Below, one piece after another: positions 40,355 through 49,011 of a stretch of 64,000 bases of DNA (position 1 is the stretch's first letter; each line of letters opens with the position of its first letter). Made by a program: the position numbers and the translations under genes. Source of the stretch: Algoriphagus sp. (GTDB taxonomy: Bacteria > Bacteroidota > Bacteroidia > Cytophagales > Cyclobacteriaceae). The stretch lies in NCBI RefSeq assembly GCF_013373065.1, contig NZ_JABXIN010000001.1:1-64000 (forward strand). The letters run 5' to 3'. Under the pieces are notes generated by a model. It was not told the origin of the DNA. It did no database searches and saw nothing but the letters and a program-made list of their open reading frames with translations.

Positions 40355-42781
40355 TTAAAACTTCAATCCAAGGGTAAAGTAGAAGGTTCTTCCATCAGCT
40401 GGCATAATTCCAGGCCCTGGATATCCTCCTGCTCTTCTGGTGAAATAGCGCTCATCGGTGAGATTATTTACACCTGCCTTGATCGAGTGTTGTTTCCAAA
40501 CTTTCCAAGTGGCAGAAAGATCCTGCACTTGATAAGCAGGGATTAAACCTACTGTGGAAGTGGCATTGGGTTCTACACTGTTAGAAGCATCTGAAAACGC
40601 ATCTCCCACGTCACTTAGCTGCCAAGTCATGGAAAATTTACCCAGACTATAAGTTGCTCCAAATCGATTGATTTTTCTCGGTGCATTTTCTACCCGATTT
40701 CCTTCCAAATTACGAACTACTAGTTCTCCATTACTTACCGTAGTCACTTCAAAATCCCCATAAGTTGCATCAATAAATGCGAGGGAAGTAAATAGATGTA
40801 AATATCCTACCCTAGAGCTTCCAAAAAATGTGGTTATTGGATCAAATTCTATATAGCCTTCAAAACCCTGACTTATGGAATTCCCAAGATTGGTTCGGAA
40901 TTGATAGTTATTCCCAGCCTCATCAAGTTGAGCAATGGTACCAATCCGGTCCTGATAATTCAATCGGAAATAGCCTAAGTCAAATTTTAAAGTTTGGAAA
41001 AGACTTCCTCTATACCCGAAATCAATATTGTATCCTCTTGAGTCTTGGAGATTTGGGTCAATTACATCCGTCGTAGCTGGCGGAGTCAAATCCGAAATCA
41101 AAACAGGTCGATAAGCTTGAGAAAAGTTTGCATAAAACTCAGTGTTTTTACCCAAATGATACTCAGCACCCAATCCCAAAAGGACAAAATTTCGGGTTCT
41201 GGAAATTGGTTCAAGACTTTGAGGAACACCATTTGCCACATTAAACTGCCCTTGATTTTCAGATCGGATATTTTCTACCCGTAGACCTGCTGTAAGGAGA
41301 AATTGATCATTAAATCTGAACACATTTTCAGCAAAAGCCGCAAGATTTCGGTTGTTATAATCCAACTTTCTGCTGAAATCTCCATCTGCCACTGAGAAAT
41401 CCATATCCGAACCTGTCGTACCTACTCCTCGCTGATTTCGATCGATGTTGCCATTAAAATAGCGAAGACCAGTCATCAAGGTTTGCTCTTGTCCAAACAA
41501 CTCATAAGTGGAACTCATCCGTAATTCTGAACCATAGGTGGTGTAGAAATCTCGATCCACTTGACGGTTACCCAAGTCGTCTTCCTGATTAATCGGACGC
41601 ATGAAACCTACACTATTTCTTTCTGCAAAGGTTCCGAAGACTTTCCAGCTTAACTTGGTGTTTTTAGAAACCAAGTATTCAGCTGACAAAGCTGGGATAA
41701 ACCAAGGGGTGTTGAACCAGTTTCGGCTTCGGGTACTTTGCTGTGAATTTTCAGCAAACTGTGCATCGGTCAAACCGCCAGGCTGCTGCGTTTCAGTTGT
41801 CATGTAGGTCATTTCATAACCCAATTTCAATCTGTTGCTAGCCGCATAATTCACTTCTAGGTGAGCGTGATCTGTATTGAAAAACCCATTTTCCCTCCAG
41901 CCATCTCCTCTTCTTTTCTGATAATAGGCCGTGTAATTCCATTTACCTTCTGTACCGCCGATGTAGTTAAAGGAACTGAAAAGTCCATTGCTTCCAACAG
42001 TATTGATGGATTCGGCTGTGAATCGAGTGGATTTATCAGGTTTTCTTAGGACAAAATTCATCAAGCCACCAAACTGAGGACCATACTGCAAAGAAGATGC
42101 ACCGCGAATAATTTCGATTTGCTCTACTACTTCCAAAGGTGGCGTGAAGTAGGCTTCTGGATAACCCATTGGGTCTGGCGTAATGTCATATCCATTCATA
42201 CGAACATTAAATTCCCAAGAACGATTAGGACTTAAGCCTCTTGAAGCCACCCCCAACTGAATACCTGAACCGTCATTTTCCCAAATGGAAATTCCAGGAG
42301 TCCTACCGAATACCTGTCGACTATTATTCATGGCCAAATTCGCATCAATCTCAGCAATTCGAATGACCTCATTCTTTTTCCCTGCATTGATTCTGAAATC
42401 AGAGACTTCAGGAAGGCGATCCTGTCCCAAAATTCCTCTGCTGGCAGAAATACTGAATTCGGACAATAAGTATTCTTCTTCTGCTAATTGAATATTTAAC
42501 TCCTTGATTTCCCCATCTCCAATGGAAAACTCCTTGGACCAATTCTGAAAACCTACCAAACTGACAATAAGCTGATAGGAACCACTTGGGAAATCCTTCA
42601 ATTCATAATTTCCATTCAAATCAGATTGTACACCTCGAACAGTCCCTTCCAAAAGCACAGAAGCACCTTGAACGGGATTACCATTTTCGTCAGAAATCCT
42701 TCCTTTCAACACATTCTTTTGCGCAAGGACATCTGCAGAGAATAATAATGCGCAGATCAGCAAACTATAAACGAATTTCAT
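40355..42781 (-). CDS. TonB-dependent receptor (FecA-like) with carboxypeptidase-regulatory-like N-terminal domain
   Basis: 808 aa; KGRISDENGNPVQGASVLLEGTVRGVQSDLNGNYEL; plug IEIIRGASSLQYGPQFGGLMNFVLRKP; C-terminal DERYFTRRAGGYPGPGIMPADGRTFYFTLGLKF. Confidence 0.93.
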   Translation of the reverse strand: MKFVYSLLICALLFSADVLAQKNVLKGRISDENGNPVQGASVLLEGTVRGVQSDLNGNYELKDFPSGSYQLIVSLVGFQNWSKEFSIGDGEIKELNIQLAEEEYLLSEFSISASRGILGQDRLPEVSDFRINAGKKNEVIRIAEIDANLAMNNSRQVFGRTPGISIWENDGSGIQLGVASRGLSPNRSWEFNVRMNGYDITPDPMGYPEAYFTPPLEVVEQIEIIRGASSLQYGPQFGGLMNFVLRKPDKSTRFTAESINTVGSNGLFSSFNYIGGTEGKWNYTAYYQKRRGDGWRENGFFNTDHAHLEVNYAASNRLKLGYEMTYMTTETQQPGGLTDAQFAENSQQSTRSRNWFNTPWFIPALSAEYLVSKNTKLSWKVFGTFAERNSVGFMRPINQEDDLGNRQVDRDFYTTYGSELRMSSTYELFGQEQTLMTGLRYFNGNIDRNQRGVGTTGSDMDFSVADGDFSRKLDYNNRNLAAFAENVFRFNDQFLLTAGLRVENIRSENQGQFNVANGVPQSLEPISRTRNFVLLGLGAEYHLGKNTEFYANFSQAYRPVLISDLTPPATTDVIDPNLQDSRGYNIDFGYRGSLFQTLKFDLGYFRLNYQDRIGTIAQLDEAGNNYQFRTNLGNSISQGFEGYIEFDPITTFFGSSRVGYLHLFTSLAFIDATYGDFEVTTVSNGELVVRNLEGNRVENAPRKINRFGATYSLGKFSMTWQLSDVGDAFSDASNSVEPNATSTVGLIPAYQVQDLSATWKVWKQHSIKAGVNNLTDERYFTRRAGGYPGPGIMPADGRTFYFTLGLKF

Positions 42782-42999
42782 CTATTATATTTATTTGGAT
42801 TGATTTTAAATAATGACGCAAACTTATATCCCAAATGAATACAAGACAATATTTATTTAGATAAAATCTAATTAAAATTAAGAGTTGACTTTTAACTCTC
42901 TTAAAATGAGTTCACTAGGGCCGAAAATTTATAAAGGCATGTTGGCACAAACCGGATAGGAAAAATTATTTTATCTTGATCTTCCCAACTCCGCACCTC

Positions 43000-44439
43000 A
43001 TGAAGAAAATACTTTTCTTTTTTTTGCCCCTATTAACTTTCAATGCTCCCGCTCAACAAAAGCGCCCTAATATCCTATTGATAATCGCTGATGATTTGAA
43101 CCAAACAGCTTTGGGAGCTTATGGAAATCAGGTAGTCTCCACCCCAAACATTGACCGACTCGCCTCTGAGGGTATGCTTTTCCAAAATGCCTATTCGCAA
43201 TATCCTGTTTGTGGTCCTTCGAGAGCCTCCTTCCTTTTTGGCTATTATCCTACAGCAACAGAAACTTTTGGCTATACCAGCGGAAGAGAAAATGTAGGTC
43301 AAGATCGCCATTCCTTACCCCAACATTTTAAAGAAAATGGCTATTTCACTGCTCGAGTCAGTAAAATCTTTCACATGGGAGTGCCTATTGATATTGAAAC
43401 TGGAAGTGACGGACAAGATGACCCGGATTCCTGGACAGAACGATTCAATTCACCCGGACCAGAATGGAAATCCGAAGGATTCGCAGAGTTGGTACAAAAT
43501 AATCCGGATGGAAAAATCGAGCGTAAAGGCGGTAATGTCATGACCATTGTTCAGGCAGAAGGTGGGGATCTGGGACAATCTGATGGAATTACGGGACAAA
43601 AAGCAATCGAACTCATCCAAAATCACCAACAAGAAAAACCATTTTTCCTTGCGGTTGGATTGGTGAGGCCTCACGTCCCCTTCGTTGCTCCAAAGGAATA
43701 TTTCACTTCATACCCTTGGCAAGGGATCATCCCTCCGCCAGTTGTCGAAAATGACTGGGAGGATATTCCGAAAAAAGGGATCAATTACGTGACCACCCAA
43801 AACGCAGAAATGAATTATATCCATAAACAAAAAGCCATTGCAGGGTATTATGCCTCGGTTGCATTTATGGATGCCCAAGTGGGAAAAATTCTACGAGCGC
43901 TAGAGCAATCCGGACAAAGTGAAAACACCCTCATTGTTTTCACTTCTGATCATGGATTCCACTTGGGAGAGCATGACTTTTGGATGAAGGTGTCTTTAAA
44001 GGAAGAATCCGTTCGCGTTCCGTTTATTATCAAAGCTCCCGGTTTTTCGCCGGGTAAAAGCCATTCCTTTGTAGAATTGGTGGACTTGTACCCTACTCTT
44101 TTGGACCTGTCTGGTTTTGAAATTCCGAAGAGACTTCAGGGAAAAAGTCTTGTTCCCATTCTCCAAAATCCGAGCACAGAGGTTCGGGATTTTGCTTTTT
44201 CTGTCACCCAGGGAGGCGCTACCTATTTGATCCGAACAAAGCGTTGGGCCTATATCCAATATGGTGAAAATGCCGAAGAGGGAATGGAATTATTCGATAT
44301 GGAACAAGATCCAGAACAATATCAAAACCTTGCTTTCGATGACTATTTTCAGCCCCAAGTGGAAGAAATGAGAAAGCTATTAAATCAGAAAATCAAAGAA
44401 GTCCAGACAAATGATCTGGAAAAAACATACCGACCATGA
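43000..44439 (+). CDS. Sulfatase (iduronate-2-sulfatase-like)
   Basis: ATG at 43000 with signal peptide MKKILFFFLPLLTFNAPAQ (ORF track begins at a TTG, 42976); YPVCGPSRASFLFG; TSDHGFHLGEHDFWMK. Confidence 0.92.
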   Translation: MKKILFFFLPLLTFNAPAQQKRPNILLIIADDLNQTALGAYGNQVVSTPNIDRLASEGMLFQNAYSQYPVCGPSRASFLFGYYPTATETFGYTSGRENVGQDRHSLPQHFKENGYFTARVSKIFHMGVPIDIETGSDGQDDPDSWTERFNSPGPEWKSEGFAELVQNNPDGKIERKGGNVMTIVQAEGGDLGQSDGITGQKAIELIQNHQQEKPFFLAVGLVRPHVPFVAPKEYFTSYPWQGIIPPPVVENDWEDIPKKGINYVTTQNAEMNYIHKQKAIAGYYASVAFMDAQVGKILRALEQSGQSENTLIVFTSDHGFHLGEHDFWMKVSLKEESVRVPFIIKAPGFSPGKSHSFVELVDLYPTLLDLSGFEIPKRLQGKSLVPILQNPSTEVRDFAFSVTQGGATYLIRTKRWAYIQYGENAEEGMELFDMEQDPEQYQNLAFDDYFQPQVEEMRKLLNQKIKEVQTNDLEKTYRP

Positions 44440-45887
44440 AAAAACTTTTCCCAATCCTATTCCTCTTGTTGGGATGGGCCTGTACCCAAAAAGCCGAGCC
44501 CAAAAAACCAAATGTATTATTCCTTTTTGCAGATGACCAACGTGCCGAAACCCTAGGCATTGCTGGCAATCCCTATATCCAAACACCCACCTTGGATCAA
44601 TTGGCAAGAGAGGGCACCCGCTTCACCAATGCTTATGTAATGGGAGGAAATCATGGAGCCATCTGTATGGCTAGCAGAGCCATGCTTTTTAGTGGTAAAA
44701 ACCTATTTAAGGTTTATGACCGATTGAAGGGAGTAGAAACCATGACCATGGATTTTGCAAATGCAGGTTATACTACATTTGGAACGGGGAAATGGCACAA
44801 TGAGAAAGAAGCATTTGAAGCAAGTTTCCAACAAGCCAACAATGTGTATTTGGGAGGGATGGCCAACCATTATGAGATAGACTTACGGAATTATGAGGCT
44901 GATGGAAAGTTGGGAGAACCCACTAAAAAGGGGTACTCAACCGAAATTTTCGCCCAATCAGCCATTGATTTTATCCAATCCCAAAAAGACAGCGAAAATC
45001 CTTTTTTCTGCTATGTAGCTTTTACTGTTCCACATGACCCCTATTCTCCAGAAGGAAATTATATCAATTATTATCCTGATGGCACACTTCCACTTCCTGG
45101 AAATTACATGCCATACCATCCATTTGAATTTGACCAATTGACCGTTCGGGATGAAAATCTCACAGGTTGGCCACGGAGACCTGAAGTCATACAAATGATT
45201 CTTTCCGATTATTATGCCTTGATCACCCATTTAGACACCCAAGTAGCAAAAATTTTAGATGCCCTTCGGGAAAGCGGAAAATTGGACAACACCATCATTG
45301 TTTATGCCGCAGACAATGGTTTAGCCGTGGGTAGTCACGGACTTTTGGGAAAGCAAAGTCTCTATGAGCACAGCATGAAAGTGCCTCTGATCATCAAAGG
45401 CCCTGGCATTCCCTCCAATCAGGAATTGGATGCTTTTGCCTATATCCATGACTTGTATCCGACTTTGGCGGAATTAGCAGGCTTACCTCCAAAAGAAGAT
45501 GTGGATGGAAAGAGTCTTGTACCCGTCATCCATGGAGAAAAAGAATCCGTTCGAGATGCCCTTTTTACAGCCTATAGACATACAGTTCGGGCAGTCAGAA
45601 CAGACAAATGGAAACTGATTCGATACCCGGAACGGGACTACACACAATTATTTGATTTAGAACATGATCCTTTGGAGCTCAATAATTTGGCAGATAACCC
45701 TAATTTCTCCGAAGAAAAATCCCGATTGGTTTCTTTACTTCAGGAAAATCAAAAGGCGGTTGGTGATACTGTTTCCCTGACCGCGGCCATTATCAAACCC
45801 ATGGCATATGACCCCGACACGCTCCAGCGAAAACCGGATCAATGGCAACCTGCTTACACGCTAAAACGATATTTCGGGGAAAAATAA
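44436..45887 (+). CDS. Sulfatase
   Basis: 483 aa; lipobox LLGWACTQ; AICMASRAMLFSG (CxASR FGly-type); 4-bp overlap with upstream sulfatase. Confidence 0.9.
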   Translation: MKKLFPILFLLLGWACTQKAEPKKPNVLFLFADDQRAETLGIAGNPYIQTPTLDQLAREGTRFTNAYVMGGNHGAICMASRAMLFSGKNLFKVYDRLKGVETMTMDFANAGYTTFGTGKWHNEKEAFEASFQQANNVYLGGMANHYEIDLRNYEADGKLGEPTKKGYSTEIFAQSAIDFIQSQKDSENPFFCYVAFTVPHDPYSPEGNYINYYPDGTLPLPGNYMPYHPFEFDQLTVRDENLTGWPRRPEVIQMILSDYYALITHLDTQVAKILDALRESGKLDNTIIVYAADNGLAVGSHGLLGKQSLYEHSMKVPLIIKGPGIPSNQELDAFAYIHDLYPTLAELAGLPPKEDVDGKSLVPVIHGEKESVRDALFTAYRHTVRAVRTDKWKLIRYPERDYTQLFDLEHDPLELNNLADNPNFSEEKSRLVSLLQENQKAVGDTVSLTAAIIKPMAYDPDTLQRKPDQWQPAYTLKRYFGEK

Positions 45888-45916
45888 GGCTCCATCAATA
45901 AATCCAAACAGGCCTA

Positions 45917-47077
45917 GTGAAAAAGCTATTTTCATTCTTAATCATTCTTCTACTTTCCCAGGGAATCAAAGCCCAGGAAACTTTGGTCTTCGAAGCAGGA
46001 AAAGAAGGGCATGCCATCTATCGAATCCCTGCCATTATTTCACTTCCTAATGGAGAGCTTTTGGCCTTCGCCGAAGGAAGAGTGAATGGAAGCGATGATT
46101 TTGGAGACGTCAATTTGGTCATGAAACGGAGTTTGGATGGAGGGTTTACTTGGTCACCCATCAAGACATTGGTTGATTACGGCAGCCTCCAAGCTGGGAA
46201 CCCAGCACCTGTAGTCGATCGACTGGACCCAAACTATCCCGAAGGAGTGATTTTCCTTTTTTACAATACAGGAAACAATCATGAGTATGATGTTCGAATG
46301 AACCAAGGCGTTCGTGAAGTTTGGATGATAAAGTCCTATGATTTGGGAAAGAATTGGACGGAACCGGAGAATATTACCCAAGAAGTCCACAAACCCAACA
46401 ATCCAGATTTTAATCAACTTTATAAAAATCCAGCAGATTGGAGGCACTACGCCAACACTCCAGGTCATGCCTTTCAATTCCAAGAAGGTCCTCATAAGGG
46501 TCGGATATATGTAGCTGCCAATCATTCATCAGGCGGTCCAAAAGAGGACTGGTCGGACTATCAGGCACATGGATTCTTCACGGATGACAAAGGCAAAAGC
46601 TTTGGAATATCTGAATCGGTGCAAATCCCGGGAAGTAATGAATCCATTGCCGCTGAACTCTCTAGTGGCCGGATGATTTTGAGCTCTCGCTACCAAAAAG
46701 GGACTGTTCGCCAACGGATTCTAGCCTTCTCCTCAGATGGCGGCGAAACTTGGGATGAAGCCTATTTTGAAGAGGAACTTCCAGACCCTGTTTGTCAAGG
46801 GTCCATTTTAAATATTGGAGAAAAGGATGGGAAAACCATTATTGCCCATTCTAATGCAGCCGATGAAAAGGAACGAAATTACCTAACCATCAAAATTAGC
46901 TACGATGAAGGAAAAACATGGAATCATATTATCCCTGTGGATTTTACCAGCGATTCTGAAAAGCTCCCTTGGACAGCTTATTCTGATTTGGTGAAGTTGG
47001 ATGAAAATTCATTGGGGATTCTGTATGAGCGCGCTAACTACCATGAAATCATCTTCAAAAAGGTTACCTGGAGATAA
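45917..47077 (+). CDS. Exo-alpha-sialidase (GH33-like)
   Basis: 386 aa, GTG start, signal peptide; YRIPAI (FRIP-like) motif; Asp-boxes SLDGGFTW, SSDGGETW, SYDEGKTW. Confidence 0.9.
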   Translation: MKKLFSFLIILLLSQGIKAQETLVFEAGKEGHAIYRIPAIISLPNGELLAFAEGRVNGSDDFGDVNLVMKRSLDGGFTWSPIKTLVDYGSLQAGNPAPVVDRLDPNYPEGVIFLFYNTGNNHEYDVRMNQGVREVWMIKSYDLGKNWTEPENITQEVHKPNNPDFNQLYKNPADWRHYANTPGHAFQFQEGPHKGRIYVAANHSSGGPKEDWSDYQAHGFFTDDKGKSFGISESVQIPGSNESIAAELSSGRMILSSRYQKGTVRQRILAFSSDGGETWDEAYFEEELPDPVCQGSILNIGEKDGKTIIAHSNAADEKERNYLTIKISYDEGKTWNHIIPVDFTSDSEKLPWTAYSDLVKLDENSLGILYERANYHEIIFKKVTWR

Positions 47078-47201
47078 ACACATTCTTCATCATTTTTAAA
47101 AAAGCAATCTCCCATTTTTAAAAGCTAATTAGCTGATGAAAGTCATTGGAAAATCCAATGATAATAGGTTCCTTAAGTACTAAACCTTAATCCCAAAAGC
47201 T

Positions 47202-47879
47202 ATGAAGGAAATCCTAAAAATAAGGCTGTCCGATGTAGTGTTAGAGGGAGAACTAGTAACCCCCAGTTACCCAAAGGCACTCGTTCTGTTTGCACATGGA
47301 AGCGGAAGTGGACGCTTTAGTCCACGAAATAATTTCATTGCGCAATTCTTCAATAAAAACGGACTAGCAACTTTCTTATTCGACCTTAACACCCCTTCCG
47401 AAAAAGGAACGGGTCAGTTGGAACTTCCCCTTTTCGCGAATCGCCTAAGTCAGTTGACCCAATGGCTTCAAAAAAATTCGAAGGTTGGAAAACTACCCAT
47501 TTTTTACTTTGGGGGAAGTACGGGTGCTGCCGTCGCGGTTGCAGCTGCTTTCCAACTAAAATCTGTCATTTCGGGAATCATCTCCAGGGGAGGAAGATTG
47601 GATTTTGCGGTGGATTACATCCCTGAAGTCAGCTGCCCCATGTTATGGCTAGTAGGTAGTTTGGATCATGAAGTTTTGCGATTGAATCAGGCCTGTTACA
47701 AGCATTTTCCAGAAGGAAATGAACTCCGCATAATTGCCGGTGCCAGACACTTATTCGAAGAACCTGGAAAACTCGAACAAGTAGCGGAAGAATCTACCGA
47801 TTGGATTTTTAAAGTGCTTCAGGATGCAAAAAATCCAGGCAAGAAAAAGAAAATACCAAACTCCAGCGGCCATGTTTGA
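47202..47879 (+). CDS. Alpha/beta hydrolase (dienelactone-hydrolase-like)
   Basis: 225 aa; FAHGSGSGRFSPRN, FGGSTGAAVAV, GARHLFEEPG. Confidence 0.85.
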   Translation: MKEILKIRLSDVVLEGELVTPSYPKALVLFAHGSGSGRFSPRNNFIAQFFNKNGLATFLFDLNTPSEKGTGQLELPLFANRLSQLTQWLQKNSKVGKLPIFYFGGSTGAAVAVAAAFQLKSVISGIISRGGRLDFAVDYIPEVSCPMLWLVGSLDHEVLRLNQACYKHFPEGNELRIIAGARHLFEEPGKLEQVAEESTDWIFKVLQDAKNPGKKKKIPNSSGHV

Positions 47880-48513
47880 AGACCGAAAAGAAGCCGGAAT
47901 TGAATTGGGAAAAGCATTAGCCAAGTACAAAGATGAGCACCCTATCGTCATCGGGATTCCCAGAGGCGGAATTGAGACCGCCTATTATGTAGCCAAGGAG
48001 CTCAACGCTCCCTTGATCCCTGTTGTTTCAAGGAAATTAGGACATCCTCAGCAACCCGAGTATGCCATGGGAGCCATTGCTGAAGACGGTAGCTATTACT
48101 TAGCACCTTGGGCCCGCTCCGAAATCAGTCAAGAGGAACTAGAAGAAGTAAAAAACAAAGAGCAAAAAGAAATCTTCCGAAGAGTGCAATTACTTCGAAA
48201 TGGAAAAGCGCTTCCTTCTATGGAAGGGAAAGTAGTCATTGTCGTTGATGACGGAATTGCAACCGGTTCCACGCTTTTTGCAACTCTCGAACTTTGCCAA
48301 AAACAAAAACCCAAACAACTCGTGGTAGCCGCCCCGATTTCGGGAATGCACGCATGCAGGGAATTGAAACAACTCGCAGACCAAGTCCTGATTTTAGAGA
48401 CACCCGAGGATTTCAGGGCTGTATCCCAGGGATATGTCAGCTTTTCAAATTTGAGCGATGAAGAGACGCTTGAATTCTTGAAAAAATATGAACAAGAATT
48501 TAACACCCAATAA
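47872..48513 (+). CDS. Phosphoribosyltransferase family protein
   Basis: Internal ATG at 47872 preferred; VVIVVDDGIATGSTLFATLE PRPP motif; RGGIETAYYVAKELNAPL. Confidence 0.85.
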   Translation: MFEDRKEAGIELGKALAKYKDEHPIVIGIPRGGIETAYYVAKELNAPLIPVVSRKLGHPQQPEYAMGAIAEDGSYYLAPWARSEISQEELEEVKNKEQKEIFRRVQLLRNGKALPSMEGKVVIVVDDGIATGSTLFATLELCQKQKPKQLVVAAPISGMHACRELKQLADQVLILETPEDFRAVSQGYVSFSNLSDEETLEFLKKYEQEFNTQ

Positions 48514-48536
48514 AGCTTCTTAAGTCGAAGCAAAAG

Positions 48537-48998
48537 ATGGAACAATTTACAGACCCAAATACTAAAAAAATGGAAACTATAAATATGAAACAAGCAGGGA
48601 TTTGGATGGATCAAGAACATGCGATTTTGATTGGCTATTTCCCAAACAAACCCTTCGTCGTGGAACAAATTGACTCCCCTATCGAAAGTCATGTTCGCTA
48701 TGAAGGAGAAACAAGCGATAAGACCCGCTTCATGAATTCTCAAGGAGGATCATCCAACAACGAAAAGAAAAAGAATAACATTGAGGAGGCCCAGTTGAGA
48801 AAGTATTTCAAACTTCTGGAAGATAAAATCCAAGGAATTGAAGACCTCCTATTAATGGGTCCTGGAATAACAAAAGGCCAATTCTTCAAGCAAATTCGGG
48901 ATAACAAACACTTTAATGAAATGAAAATCCTCCTGAAAGATGCGGATAAGATGACCTTCAATCAGTTGCTTGCCATGATCAAAGATCATTTTCAGTAA
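48537..48998 (+). CDS. Translation-machinery/eRF1-domain-3-like small protein
   Basis: 153 aa; KQAGIWMDQEHAILIGY...EEAQLRKYFKLLEDKIQGIEDLLLMGPGITKGQF resembles bacterial eRF1/host-attachment-like family. Confidence 0.6.
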   Translation: MEQFTDPNTKKMETINMKQAGIWMDQEHAILIGYFPNKPFVVEQIDSPIESHVRYEGETSDKTRFMNSQGGSSNNEKKKNNIEEAQLRKYFKLLEDKIQGIEDLLLMGPGITKGQFFKQIRDNKHFNEMKILLKDADKMTFNQLLAMIKDHFQ

Positions 48999-49011
48999 AA
49001 ACCCGAGTCTA

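Noticed and set aside
40355-42781. SusC/SusD polysaccharide-utilisation pair
   Set aside because: The receptor is FecA-like and has no SusD-like lipoprotein beside it; it also has its own terminator at 40311-40341.
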